64,000 nt of DNA from Lysobacteraceae bacterium 2PB. GTDB taxonomy: Bacteria; Pseudomonadota; Gammaproteobacteria; Xanthomonadales; Xanthomonadaceae. Below are positions 52,686-61,693 of this stretch, piece by piece (within the stretch, counting starts at the first letter, position 1; each line of letters starts with the position of its first letter). The notes beneath the pieces were generated by a model, which saw nothing but the letters and a program-made list of their open reading frames with translations, was not told the origin of the DNA and searched no databases. The stretch covers positions 1 to 64,000 of the forward strand of contig SCMT01000024.1 of NCBI GenBank assembly GCA_005502915.1. The letters run 5' to 3'. A program made the translations under genes and the position numbers.

Positions 52686-53786
52686 CTACTGTGCGATCCA
52701 GCCCGCGTCGGGCACCGTCTCGCCGGCGACCGCACGCGCGATCGCAGCATCGGCCCCGGCGGTGTCGATCCCCTGTTCGAGATACCACGCCGGGTTGTAG
52801 TAGCTGTGCGAATAGCGTTCGCCGCCATCGCAGAGGATGGTGACGATCGAGCCCTCGCGGCCTTCGCGGCGCATGCGCTCTGCGGCGGCGAGCACGCCGA
52901 CGAAGTTGGTGCCGGTGGAACCGCCGACGCGGCGGCCCAGGGTCTCGCTGACATGGCGCATCGCCGCGAGGCTGAGCGCGTCGGGCACCTTGACCATCGC
53001 GTCGATGCAGGCGGCGATGAAGCTGCGCTCTACCTTCGGGCGGCCGATGCCTTCGATGCCCGAGCCGCGCGGCAGCGTCATCTCGTGGCAGGGCGTGCCG
53101 CGCAACACGCTGGCGTAGTGGTCGTAGAACACCGAATGCTCGGGATCCGCGCACAAGATGCGGGTGTCGTAGCGGCGGTAGCGCACGTAGCGGCCGAGCG
53201 TGGCGCCGGTGCCGCCGGTGCCCGGGCTGCACACGATCCAGTCCGGGATCGGATGCGGTTCGTCCGACATCTGCAGGAAGATCGATTCGGCGATGTTGTT
53301 GTTGGCGCGCCAGTCGGTCGCGCGTTCGGCGTAGGTGAACTGGTCCATGAAATGCCCGCCGGTCTCGCGCGCCAGGCGTTCGGACTCGGCGTTGATCGCC
53401 GCCGGATCGTCGACGAGATGGCAGCGTCCGCCGTGGAACTCGATCGCGCGCAGCTTGTCCGGCGAGGTGCAGGTCGGCATCACCGCGATGAACGGCAGGT
53501 CGAGCAGGCGCGCGAAATAGGCTTCCGACACCGCCGTGGAACCACTCGAGGCTTCGATCACCGGGCGTCCCTCGCGCAGCCAGCCGTTGGCCAGCGCGAA
53601 CAGGAACAGCGAACGCGCGAGGCGATGCTTGAGGCTGCCGGTCGGATGGCTGGACTCATCCTTGAAGTACGCCTCGATGCCGGGAAAGCCCGGCAGGGGC
53701 ATCGGGATGAGGTGGGTGTCGGCCGACCGGTTGAAGTCGGCTTCGATGCGGCGGATGGCTGCAGCCGTCCAGGAGCGTGCGGTCAT
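52686..53786 (-). CDS. PLP-dependent cysteine synthase family protein
   Basis: A 366-aa fold-type II PLP enzyme related to CysK/CysM. The PLP lysine is in PTGSLKHRLA, the phosphate/amino-acid loop in SSGSTAVSEAYFARLL, and the Gly-rich cofactor loop in SPGTGGTGATLGRYVRY. It is not a canonical CysK (the SSGNTG loop is altered), so its substrate may be O-acetylserine, cysteine (desulfhydrase) or another beta-substituted alanine. It sits 41 bp after alr on the same strand. Confidence 0.85.
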   Translation of the reverse strand: MTARSWTAAAIRRIEADFNRSADTHLIPMPLPGFPGIEAYFKDESSHPTGSLKHRLARSLFLFALANGWLREGRPVIEASSGSTAVSEAYFARLLDLPFIAVMPTCTSPDKLRAIEFHGGRCHLVDDPAAINAESERLARETGGHFMDQFTYAERATDWRANNNIAESIFLQMSDEPHPIPDWIVCSPGTGGTGATLGRYVRYRRYDTRILCADPEHSVFYDHYASVLRGTPCHEMTLPRGSGIEGIGRPKVERSFIAACIDAMVKVPDALSLAAMRHVSETLGRRVGGSTGTNFVGVLAAAERMRREGREGSIVTILCDGGERYSHSYYNPAWYLEQGIDTAGADAAIARAVAGETVPDAGWIAQ

Positions 53787-53827
53787 GGTCGTGGTGCTCG
53801 GGCGATGCGGGCGGTGGCGTATCGCGC

Positions 53828-54955
53828 TCAACCGCCGGTGTAGAGACGAGGAATGCGTTCGTTGAGGCCGGTGAGGACTTCGTAGGCGATGGTGCCGATG
53901 GTCGCGGCCACGCTGTCGACGGAGATGCGTTCGTCGCCCTGCTCGCCGATCAGCACCACCTCGTCCTCGTTGTACGCGGTGTCGCGTTCGATGTTGACCA
54001 TGAACTGGTCCATGCACACGCGGCCGACGATCGGATAGCGCCGGCCTCGGATCAGCACCTCGCCGCGCGAGGACAGCGCGCGCGAATAGCCATCGCCGTA
54101 GCCGATGGGAATGGTCACCACGCGGCAGTCGTGATCGGAGGACCATGTCGCGCCGTAGCTGACCGTGTTGCCGGCCTTCACGACCTTGAAATAGACCACC
54201 TGCGACTTCAGCGAGAGCACCGGCGCGACCGGCACGGTCATGCGCGCTGCGGGATCGGGCGCGACGCCGTAGAGCAGGATGCCGGGACGCACCATGTCCA
54301 GCCAGGTCTCCGGGAAATGCAGCACGCCGCCGGAATTGGCGAGATGGCGCAGCGGCATCAGCGCGCCGAGGCGATCGAAGTGCGCGCAGGCCTCGGCGAA
54401 GCGCTCGACCTGGCGCGCGGTCATCGGCGAGGCCGGATCGTCCGAGCAGGCGAGATGCGAATACACGCCCTTGATCTCGCACCATCGCGAGGCGACCGCA
54501 GCTTCGATGAACGCAGCGCAGGAGTAGCTGTGCACGCCCACGCGTTCCATGCCGGTGTCGATCTTCAGGTGCGCCACCGCCTTGCGGCCCTTGGCCTCGG
54601 CCGCGGCCTCGACCTGGCGCAGCTTGTCGAGCGAGGAAACGGTGATCTCCAGGTCGTGGTCGATGAATTCGGCGATCTGCGGGCCGAAGATGCCGCCGAG
54701 GACCAGGATCGGCACGCGGATGCCGGCGCGGCGCAGCGCGATGCCTTCCTCCAGGAAGGCCACGCCGAGCTGGTCGACGCCCGAACGGACCAGGTGCCGC
54801 GCGACCGGCACGAGCCCATGACCATAGGCGTTCGCCTTGACGATGCCCATCACCGGAACGCGCACGTGATCGCGGATCGCGCGGAGGTTGCCAGCGAGAC
54901 GATCGAGATCGACCTCGATGCGGGTCGGACGCTGGACGACGATGCTGTCACTCAT
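53828..54955 (-). CDS. alr: Alanine racemase
   Basis: Interconverts L- and D-alanine for peptidoglycan. It is 375 aa. PLP Lys40 lies in GIVKANAYGHG, with the LKIDTGMERVG and VSYGATW motifs and the catalytic-Tyr region GYGDGYSR. The start MSDSIVV (54955) is chosen over a longer ATG at 55084 that adds an unrelated basic extension. Followed by the cysteine-synthase-like gene. Confidence 0.95.
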   Translation of the reverse strand: MSDSIVVQRPTRIEVDLDRLAGNLRAIRDHVRVPVMGIVKANAYGHGLVPVARHLVRSGVDQLGVAFLEEGIALRRAGIRVPILVLGGIFGPQIAEFIDHDLEITVSSLDKLRQVEAAAEAKGRKAVAHLKIDTGMERVGVHSYSCAAFIEAAVASRWCEIKGVYSHLACSDDPASPMTARQVERFAEACAHFDRLGALMPLRHLANSGGVLHFPETWLDMVRPGILLYGVAPDPAARMTVPVAPVLSLKSQVVYFKVVKAGNTVSYGATWSSDHDCRVVTIPIGYGDGYSRALSSRGEVLIRGRRYPIVGRVCMDQFMVNIERDTAYNEDEVVLIGEQGDERISVDSVAATIGTIAYEVLTGLNERIPRLYTGG

Positions 54956-55174
54956 TCTGCGGATTCCGACGCCGGCGACGCGGGAGGCCACGCCCCCGGC
55001 CCGTCGCGGGCAGGTCGCCATTATAAGGCCCCCCATCGGAGCCGGCCCGTTCAGCCTGCGGCCATCTTCGCCCGGCGGCCGCACGCGATCGTGCGGTTTT
55101 CAAGGCAAATCCTGCAAAAAACGCGTAACCGCACGGTAACTGCGATCGCGCCTCCGGCATCGCAGACTGTCGGC

Positions 55175-56413
55175 ATGGCCACCACCACCTCCTCCGCGAC
55201 AGCGCTCGCGACAACGCGCACCTCCCTGTCCATGCCCAAGCCCGTGCCCACCCTGACCTTCGGCATCGAGGAAGAGTTCTTCCTGGTCGATCCGGAGACC
55301 CGCGACCTGTGCGGGGAACGCACGCCGGCGCTGCTGTCGGCGTGCCGCGCGCGCCTCGGCGACCGCGTCCACGAGGAACTGCATCGCGCCCAGATCGAGA
55401 TCGCCACGCCGGTACTGCACACCGCCTCCATGGCCTACGAGAACCTGCACGAGCTGCGCCATGCGGTGACCCGCATCGCCAACAAGCTCGACCTGCAGCC
55501 GCTCGCCGCGGGCACGCATCCGTTCGCGTCGTGGCGCGCGCAGGCAGCGACCGACAAGGCGCGCTACGAGCGGCTGATGCAGGATTACGCCGCGATCGGC
55601 CGACGCAGCCTGGTCTGCGGCCTGCACGTCCACGTCAGCGTGCCCGACGGCGTGGACCGCGTCGCGTTGATGAACCGCCTGCTGCCGTGGCTGCCGCTGT
55701 TCCTCGCGCTGTCCTGTTCGTCGCCGTTCTGGCGCGGGCAGGACACCGGTCTCGCCAGCTACCGGCAGGCCGCGTACGACGAGTGGCCGCGCGCCGGCCT
55801 GCCCGACGCCTTCGCCGACGACGCCGAGTACGCGCGTTTCCTCGACACGCTGCGCGTCGCCGGCGCCGCGCGCGACGGCAGCGAGGTGTGGTGGGCGATC
55901 CGCCCCTCCTCGCGCTTCCCGACGCTGGAGCTGCGCATCTGCGACGCCTGCACGCGGATCGAGGACACCCTGGCGCTGGCGTCCGCATTCCGCTGCCTGG
56001 TGCGTGCGCACATCCGCGATCCGCGCCTGGGCGCGCCCGGTGTCGACGCGCCCGGCGATGCCGCCACACGACGCATCGTCGACGAGAACCGCTGGCGCGC
56101 GAAGCGCCACGGACTCGCGGCCGAGTTCATCGACCCGTCCACCGGCGCCACCGAGCGCGTGTCCGAAGCCCTGGCGCGGCTATGCGCGCTGATCGCGCCG
56201 GACGTCGCCAGCCTGCGCTGCGAACGCGAGATCGCGCAGCTGCAGCACATCGTCGACACCGGCACCAGCGCCGACGCGCAGCGGGCGATCTACCGCCAGC
56301 AGCGCGACGCACTGCACAGCCGCGAGATCGCCACCGCACGCGTCACCGACTGGCTGGTCGAAACCACCGCAGGCGCGGGCGACGGCATGCGCATGCCGCT
56401 CCGGGTCGGCTGA
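55175..56413 (+). CDS. YbdK-type carboxylate-amine ligase
   Basis: A 412-aa member of the glutamate-cysteine ligase 2 (GCS2) family. FGIEEEFFLVD opens the ATP-grasp-like fold, followed by EIATPV, CGLHVHVSVPD and ELRICDACT, all typical of YbdK proteins that have weak gamma-glutamylcysteine ligase activity in E. coli. The physiological product is unknown. An alternative start at 55232 (MPKPVPTLTFGIEEE) would drop a Thr/Ser/Ala-rich leader; neither has a good ribosome site. Convergent with the response regulator gene, 33-bp gap. Confidence 0.9.
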   Translation: MATTTSSATALATTRTSLSMPKPVPTLTFGIEEEFFLVDPETRDLCGERTPALLSACRARLGDRVHEELHRAQIEIATPVLHTASMAYENLHELRHAVTRIANKLDLQPLAAGTHPFASWRAQAATDKARYERLMQDYAAIGRRSLVCGLHVHVSVPDGVDRVALMNRLLPWLPLFLALSCSSPFWRGQDTGLASYRQAAYDEWPRAGLPDAFADDAEYARFLDTLRVAGAARDGSEVWWAIRPSSRFPTLELRICDACTRIEDTLALASAFRCLVRAHIRDPRLGAPGVDAPGDAATRRIVDENRWRAKRHGLAAEFIDPSTGATERVSEALARLCALIAPDVASLRCEREIAQLQHIVDTGTSADAQRAIYRQQRDALHSREIATARVTDWLVETTAGAGDGMRMPLRVG

Positions 56414-56446
56414 TCGTCGATGGCGATGCAGTGATGCCCCTGGCGC

Positions 56447-57133
56447 TCAGCCCGGTCCCTGCGTCGTGACCGCGTAACCCACGTTCGGCACGTACTCGAT
56501 CCAGTTCGCCGATCCGCCTGCCGCCGCCAGCTTGCGGCGCAGGCGATGCACCACCTGCTTGAGCGACTCGCGATCGGCCGCTTCGCGGTCGGACCAGACG
56601 AAGCCGATCAGCTTGTCCGCATCCACCGGCCGCCCGCGCTGACTCAGCAGCAGGCGCAGCAGGCGCAGTTCGAGCATCGAGACGCGGAAGCTCTCGCCGC
56701 CTTCGACCTGGGCCTCGCTGCGCTCGACGTTGAGCGTCAACGCGCCATGCGACAGCACCGCGTCCTCCAGCTGCTCGTTGCCGCGCCGCAGCAGCGAGCG
56801 CACGCGCGCCAGCAGGGTCCGCGGACTGAAGGGCTTCTTCAGGTAATCGTCGGCGCCGAGGTTCAGGCCGTGGACCTCGTCCTCCTCGGCCGCGCGCACG
56901 GTGAGCATCATCACCGGTACCTGGCTGTGGCGACGGATCAGGTCGAGCACCTCGAAGCCGTTGCGGATCGGCAGGTTCACGTCGAGGATGACCAGGTCCG
57001 GCTTGTGCTCGCGGAAACGCGCGACCGCCTGCTCGCCGTCGAAGGCACTGATGACGTCGTAGCCCGCGCCATTGAGCGCGAAGCGGAGCAGGCCCGCGAG
57101 TTCGACGTCGTCGTCGACGACCAGGATCCTCAT
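56447..57133 (-). CDS. OmpR/PhoB-type response regulator
   Basis: A 228-aa regulator. The receiver has acidic residues in VVDDDVE, phospho-Asp in VILDVNLP, Thr in MMLTVRA and Lys in YLKKPFSP. The C-terminal winged helix (about 130-225) ends in YVPNVGYAV. GAGGT lies 8 nt before ATG 57133. The partner kinase gene is 38 bp upstream on the same strand, forming a two-component operon. Regulon unknown. Confidence 0.93.
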   Translation of the reverse strand: MRILVVDDDVELAGLLRFALNGAGYDVISAFDGEQAVARFREHKPDLVILDVNLPIRNGFEVLDLIRRHSQVPVMMLTVRAAEEDEVHGLNLGADDYLKKPFSPRTLLARVRSLLRRGNEQLEDAVLSHGALTLNVERSEAQVEGGESFRVSMLELRLLRLLLSQRGRPVDADKLIGFVWSDREAADRESLKQVVHRLRRKLAAAGGSANWIEYVPNVGYAVTTQGPG

Positions 57134-57171
57134 GCCAGGCACCTCACGACTCAGCCCTCACGAATGTCTCC

Positions 57172-59217
57172 TCATGCGTTCGATTCCAGCGGCAGGACGA
57201 TGCCGATGCGCGTGCCACGCGCGCGCAGCGGCTCCACCACCTTCACCACGCCGCCGTGCGCCAGTACGATGGCATGGACGATGGTCAGGCCCAGACCGGT
57301 GCCGCGCTGGCTGGGCTCCTCGTGCGGCGAGCGCTTGAACGGCGCGAACAGGTCGCTGACGGTGTGCGACACCGGCAGGCCCGGGCCTTCGTCCTCGATC
57401 CACACGGTGACGCGGTCCGCAGCCCATTCGGCCTCGATCCAGATCCGCGTCTGGTCCGGGGCGAACTTGTTGGCGTTCGCGACCAGGTTGACGATCACCG
57501 AGAACAGCCGCTGCGCGTCGCCGACCAGCAGCGGCCCCGGCGGCAGCGACGACAGCACGCGCTGGTCGCGCTGCTCGATCAGCGGCTGCATCAGCTCGAT
57601 GGCTTCCGCGATCACCGAGATCAGGTCGAGCGGCGCGCGGCGCAGGCGCATCTCGCCGCTTTCGATGCGCACGCTGTCGAGCAGGTTGTTGACCAGCTGC
57701 GACAGGCGGATGCTGCCACGATACTGCGCATCGGCCAGGCGCATCGCGATCTCGTCGCCGTGATCGCGCAGGTGGTCGCGCAGCAGTTCGATCGAGGCGA
57801 TCTGCGCCGACAGCGGCGTCTGGAACTCGTGCGAGAGGTTGGCGAGGATGCGGTCGCGCATGCCACGCGCGGCCTCGATGGCGTTCTCCTCGCGCACCAC
57901 CATCACGTGGCGGTCCTCGGCGGCGCGCAACCGCCGGGCGATCACCGGGCGCATCATGTCGGTGGCGAAATAGCGCTCCGGCGCGGGCAGGCCGGGGATC
58001 GCGCCCTCGCCCGCCGCGGCCGAGGACGGCACCGGCTTGAGGATGTCCTGCAGCGGCCGGCCGATCACGTCGCCGCGTTCGCGTCCGACCAGTTCGAGGA
58101 ACTGGCGGTTGGCGTAATGCACAACGTCGTGGTCGTCGATGCCGACGATGCCTTCGTCCACGCCGTCGAGGATCACGTCGAGTTCCTGGCGCTGCTCTCG
58201 CTCGCTCTCGGTCAGCGCGCTCACCCGCGCGCGCATGTTTTCCAGGTTCTCGGCCAGCGCCACCGGCTCGGACAGGAAGGTGCCCGGTGGTGCGACCGGC
58301 GTCGACAGGTCACCGGATCCGAGGCGGCGCGCCACGCTGGTCAGGCGCGCGAAGGGCAACGCGATGCGCGCCGCGAGCAGGTAGGCCAGCGCGAAGGCGA
58401 TGCCGCCGGTCACGAGGCTGGAGAGGCCGAAGATGCCGAGCCATTCCAGGATGCGTCGCGTCATCCACTGCTCGTGCACGCTGGCGACCAGCAGCGCACC
58501 GATGCGCCCGTCGTTGTCGCGGATGGCGACGATGCGCACGGCGGCCGTGCCGCGGATGTCCTCGTAGGTGTCCGCTTCGCCGGTGAACGAGACCTCCTGC
58601 AGCGCGGCGGTCCAGGCATCGGGCTGCGTCCCGCGCTGGCGGATCACCGGCCGCAAACGGACGTCGACGTATTCGACGTCCGAGCGCTGCGACAGGCGGT
58701 CGCCCAGCCGCTGCGCGACGACGATGAAGACGTCCTGCACGTAGGGCACCGGGCGGCGCACGATGCGCCAGGCTTCGGAACGCTTGCCGAAGGCCAGGCC
58801 GGCCACGGCGGTGGGCGGACGCAGGCCGACCTGGCCGATCATCTGCCCCTGGCGTTCCAGGCCGATGTAGTCGATGCCGCTGGTCTTGCCGACATCGGCG
58901 ATCAGCGTGCGCGCCTTGGTGAACTGCCCGCGCTGCAGGTAGAACGGCAACGACGGCTGCTTGATCAGCAGGTCGGCGACCACCGCCGGTTCGCGCTGCC
59001 ACTCGACCAGCCGGCGCCGGGCCTCGGACGCACTGCGCTCGGCCTCGTTGCGCGCCTGCGCCTGGGCCGCCGCGCGGATCGTGCCCACGCTGGCGCCGAG
59101 CAGGAACACGGCGAAGAACAGCACCAGCCCGATGTAGCTCAGCAGCAGGACGTGCGACAGCTGCCGGCGTTTCGACGTGGCGGGGGCGGTCATGCGGGGG
59201 AGACGGAAGCGGATCAT
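57172..59217 (-). CDS. Membrane sensor histidine kinase with PAS domain
   Basis: A 681-aa kinase. TM1 (about 20-45) and TM2 (about 275-300) bracket a periplasmic sensor of about 230 aa. A HAMP-like segment (RIALPFARLTSVARRLGSGD) and a PAS domain (about 365-480; HDVVHYANRQFLELVGRERGDVIGRPL) follow. HisKA is ANLSHEFQTPL and the HATPase has DEGPGLP and GTGLGLTIV. Start codons at 59217 and 59193 are both possible; neither has a ribosome site. Cognate of the downstream regulator. Confidence 0.9.
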   Translation of the reverse strand: MIRFRLPRMTAPATSKRRQLSHVLLLSYIGLVLFFAVFLLGASVGTIRAAAQAQARNEAERSASEARRRLVEWQREPAVVADLLIKQPSLPFYLQRGQFTKARTLIADVGKTSGIDYIGLERQGQMIGQVGLRPPTAVAGLAFGKRSEAWRIVRRPVPYVQDVFIVVAQRLGDRLSQRSDVEYVDVRLRPVIRQRGTQPDAWTAALQEVSFTGEADTYEDIRGTAAVRIVAIRDNDGRIGALLVASVHEQWMTRRILEWLGIFGLSSLVTGGIAFALAYLLAARIALPFARLTSVARRLGSGDLSTPVAPPGTFLSEPVALAENLENMRARVSALTESEREQRQELDVILDGVDEGIVGIDDHDVVHYANRQFLELVGRERGDVIGRPLQDILKPVPSSAAAGEGAIPGLPAPERYFATDMMRPVIARRLRAAEDRHVMVVREENAIEAARGMRDRILANLSHEFQTPLSAQIASIELLRDHLRDHGDEIAMRLADAQYRGSIRLSQLVNNLLDSVRIESGEMRLRRAPLDLISVIAEAIELMQPLIEQRDQRVLSSLPPGPLLVGDAQRLFSVIVNLVANANKFAPDQTRIWIEAEWAADRVTVWIEDEGPGLPVSHTVSDLFAPFKRSPHEEPSQRGTGLGLTIVHAIVLAHGGVVKVVEPLRARGTRIGIVLPLESNA

Positions 59218-59635
59218 GAGGCCGCGATCATACGGGCGGCCGGTGGCGCAGGCGAAACCGCAACCGACGAGACTGGAGCCGACGAGGACGACTGGATCGA
59301 CCAGAGGGGCCTGGCCAGCGGCGGAAGCGGTGGTCCCGCCCGGCAGACGGGAAATTCGAACCCCGGAAAAATCGACGGCAGGCATGGCGCCCTGGAACGC
59401 CGATGCCTGCCGTTGACCCCTAGGGGTTGCGAGGCGGCGCGGGATGCGCCTGTCGGGTGGGTCTGGAGCTGGCCCGACGTACCTCCTTGCATGGGCTCAA
59501 GTTACGCCCGTGCCCCGGGGCTGTCAGTTATGGAGCCGTTACGACCTGCGCGACCCGCGAAAGCCGGTTCACCGGGGATTTCGGGGCCTGCGGGGATCCG
59601 GCCGGACGGGGTCGACCACCGCCCGGCCTCGGGAC
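59218..59635. other. Gap between the sensor kinase and glmS: hairpin and palindrome, no gene
   Basis: I see no gene in these 418 bp. A perfect 11-bp inverted repeat (59375-59385 with 59403-59413, 17-nt loop) forms a strong hairpin. It is followed at once by the perfect 12-bp palindrome ACCCCTAGGGGT (59416-59427). There is no T-run, so it is not a textbook terminator; it might end glmS transcription or control the kinase leader. Confidence 0.5.
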
Positions 59636-61510
59636 TCACTCCACCGTCACCGACTTCGCCAGGTTGCGCGGCTTGTCGACGTCGGTGCCGCGCGCCAGGG
59701 CGGCGTGGTAGGCGAGCAGTTGCACCGGGATCGCATGCACGATCGGCGACAGGATGCCGACGTGGCGCGGGGTGCGGATCACGTGCACGCCTTCGGATTC
59801 GCTGAAGTGGCTGTCGGCGTCGGTGAACACGTACATCTCGCCGCCGCGCGCGCGCACTTCCTGGATGTTGGACTTCACCTTCTCCAGCAGGCTGTCGTTC
59901 GGCGCGATCACCACCACCGGCATCTCCGCATCGACCAGCGCCAGCGGGCCGTGCTTGAGCTCGCCGGCCGGATAGGCCTCGGCGTGGATGTAGGAGATTT
60001 CCTTGAGCTTGAGCGCGCCTTCCAGTGCGATCGGGTAGTGGATGCCACGACCGAGGAACAGCGCGTGCTGCTTCGGCGCGAAGCGTTCCGACCACACCGC
60101 GACCTGCGGCTCCAGGTTCAGCGCATGCTGCACGCTGCCCGGCAGGTGGCGCAGCGCGTCGAGGAGTTCGGCTTCCTGTTCGGGCTTGAGCTTGCCCTGC
60201 GCCTTGGCCACGGTGGCGGTGAGCGCGAACAGCGCGACCAGCTGCGTGGTGAAGGCCTTGGTCGACGCGACGCCGATCTCCGCGCCGGCGCGGGTGTAGA
60301 ACACCAGCTTGCTGGCGCGCGGGATCGCGCTCTCGGGCACGTTGCAGATCGACAGCGTCTTGTCGTGGCCCAGCGACTTGGCGTACTTCAGCGCCTCCAT
60401 CGTGTCCAGCGTTTCGCCGGACTGCGAGATGGTGACGATCAGCTGGTTCGGATTGGCGACGACCTTGCGATAGCGGTATTCGCTGGCGATCTCGACCGTG
60501 CACGGCAGGCCGGTCATCGCTTCGAACCAGTAGCGCGCGGTCAGGCCGGCGTAGTAGCTCGTGCCGCAGGCGAGGATCTGCAGGCCATCGATGTTGCGCA
60601 GCACATGCGCGGCATCCGCGCCGAACAGCTCGGGCGAGAAGCCGCCGCGATCCATGATCGCCTCGATGGTGTCGGCGATCGCGCGCGGCTGCTCGTGGAT
60701 CTCCTTCTGCATGAAGTGGCGGTACGGGCCCAGTTCCAGCGACGCCAGCGACACGTCGGAGACGTGGACCTCGCGCTGGACCTCGGCATCGTCGGCGGCG
60801 AACACGCGCACGCCTTCGCGGGTGACTTCGGCGGTGTCGCCTTCTTCGAGGAAGATCACGCGACGCGTGGCCTGGATGATCGCCGACACGTCGGAGGCGA
60901 TGAAGTTCTCGCCCTCGCCCAGGCCGACCAGCAGCGGGCAGCCCATGCGCGCGCAGACCATGCGGTCCGGTTCCTTGCGGCTGACCACGGCCAGCGCATA
61001 GGCGCCTTCCAGTTCCTTCACCGCACGCTGCAGCGCCTGCAGCAGGTCGTCGCCCCGGGTGAGGTAGTGGTGGATGAGGTGGGCGATGACTTCGGTGTCG
61101 GTCTGCGACTCGAAGCTGTAGCCCAGCGCGCGCAGGCGTTCGCGCTGCGCTTCGTGGTTCTCAATGATGCCGTTGTGCACGAGCGCCACGCCGTGGCTGA
61201 TGTGCGGATGCGCGTTGTGTTCGGTCACGCCGCCATGGGTGGCCCAGCGCGTGTGGCCGATGCCCAGGCCGGCGCTGAAGGCTTCGCTGGCGGCGGCGCT
61301 TTCCATCTCGGCGACGCGACCGGTGCGGCGCACGCGGCGCACGTCGGCGGGCGCTTCGGCACCCGGGTCGACGGCATTCCCATCGACGGCATGCCGGTCC
61401 ACGATGGCGATGCCGGCGGAATCGTAACCACGGTATTCGAGGCGCTTGAGGCCCTCGATGAGCACTGGAACCACATCGCGATCCGCGATCGCGCCAACGA
61501 TGCCGCACAT
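59636..61510 (-). CDS. glmS: Glutamine-fructose-6-phosphate aminotransferase (isomerising)
   Basis: First step of UDP-GlcNAc synthesis for cell wall and LPS. It is 624 aa, slightly over the usual 609. The nucleophile Cys2 starts the Ntn glutaminase domain ([25 protein letters not shown]). Two SIS domains follow ([44 protein letters not shown]) and the C-terminus is KSVTVE as in E. coli. GGAGG lies 10 nt upstream and TACACT at 61545-61540 may be the -10. No glmS ribozyme or glmU is adjacent. Confidence 0.97.
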   Translation of the reverse strand: MCGIVGAIADRDVVPVLIEGLKRLEYRGYDSAGIAIVDRHAVDGNAVDPGAEAPADVRRVRRTGRVAEMESAAASEAFSAGLGIGHTRWATHGGVTEHNAHPHISHGVALVHNGIIENHEAQRERLRALGYSFESQTDTEVIAHLIHHYLTRGDDLLQALQRAVKELEGAYALAVVSRKEPDRMVCARMGCPLLVGLGEGENFIASDVSAIIQATRRVIFLEEGDTAEVTREGVRVFAADDAEVQREVHVSDVSLASLELGPYRHFMQKEIHEQPRAIADTIEAIMDRGGFSPELFGADAAHVLRNIDGLQILACGTSYYAGLTARYWFEAMTGLPCTVEIASEYRYRKVVANPNQLIVTISQSGETLDTMEALKYAKSLGHDKTLSICNVPESAIPRASKLVFYTRAGAEIGVASTKAFTTQLVALFALTATVAKAQGKLKPEQEAELLDALRHLPGSVQHALNLEPQVAVWSERFAPKQHALFLGRGIHYPIALEGALKLKEISYIHAEAYPAGELKHGPLALVDAEMPVVVIAPNDSLLEKVKSNIQEVRARGGEMYVFTDADSHFSESEGVHVIRTPRHVGILSPIVHAIPVQLLAYHAALARGTDVDKPRNLAKSVTVE

Positions 61511-61621
61511 GTCCTGCCGTCCTCCCGGTGAATGTCGCTAGTGTAACGGCGAAACCGCGCCGGACCGTCCGCGCGGACGCGTCCGGACGCGGCGCGGACA
61601 CGGGCGGACGGCGACTATTTC

Positions 61622-61635
61622 CATTGATTTCAATG
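61622..61635. promoter_or_regulatory. Palindrome upstream of the sigma-54 promoter
   Basis: CATTGA-TT-TCAATG is a perfect 6-bp inverted repeat 8 bp from the -24 element. The stretch before it (about 61560-61615) is crowded with CGGAC/GTCCG repeats. Either could be an activator site; their identity is unknown. Confidence 0.45.
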
Positions 61636-61643
61636 CGTTGCGA

Positions 61644-61660
61644 TTGGCACGCGGTTTGCT
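61644..61660 (+). promoter_or_regulatory. Sigma-54 (RpoN) promoter
   Basis: TTGGCACG-CGGT-TTGCT matches the -24/-12 consensus YTGGCACG-N4-TTGCW. GG (61646-61647) and GC (61658-61659) have the invariant 10-nt spacing. It lies 33 nt before the adaptor ATG, so transcription should start near 61672 and need an NtrC-type activator. Confidence 0.88.
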
Positions 61661-61693
61661 GGCACTGGGCAGGCATTCAGCACCACGACCCCC

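Noticed and set aside
61511-61693. glmS ribozyme
   Set aside because: No ribozyme core recognised, and that class is known from Firmicutes-type genomes.
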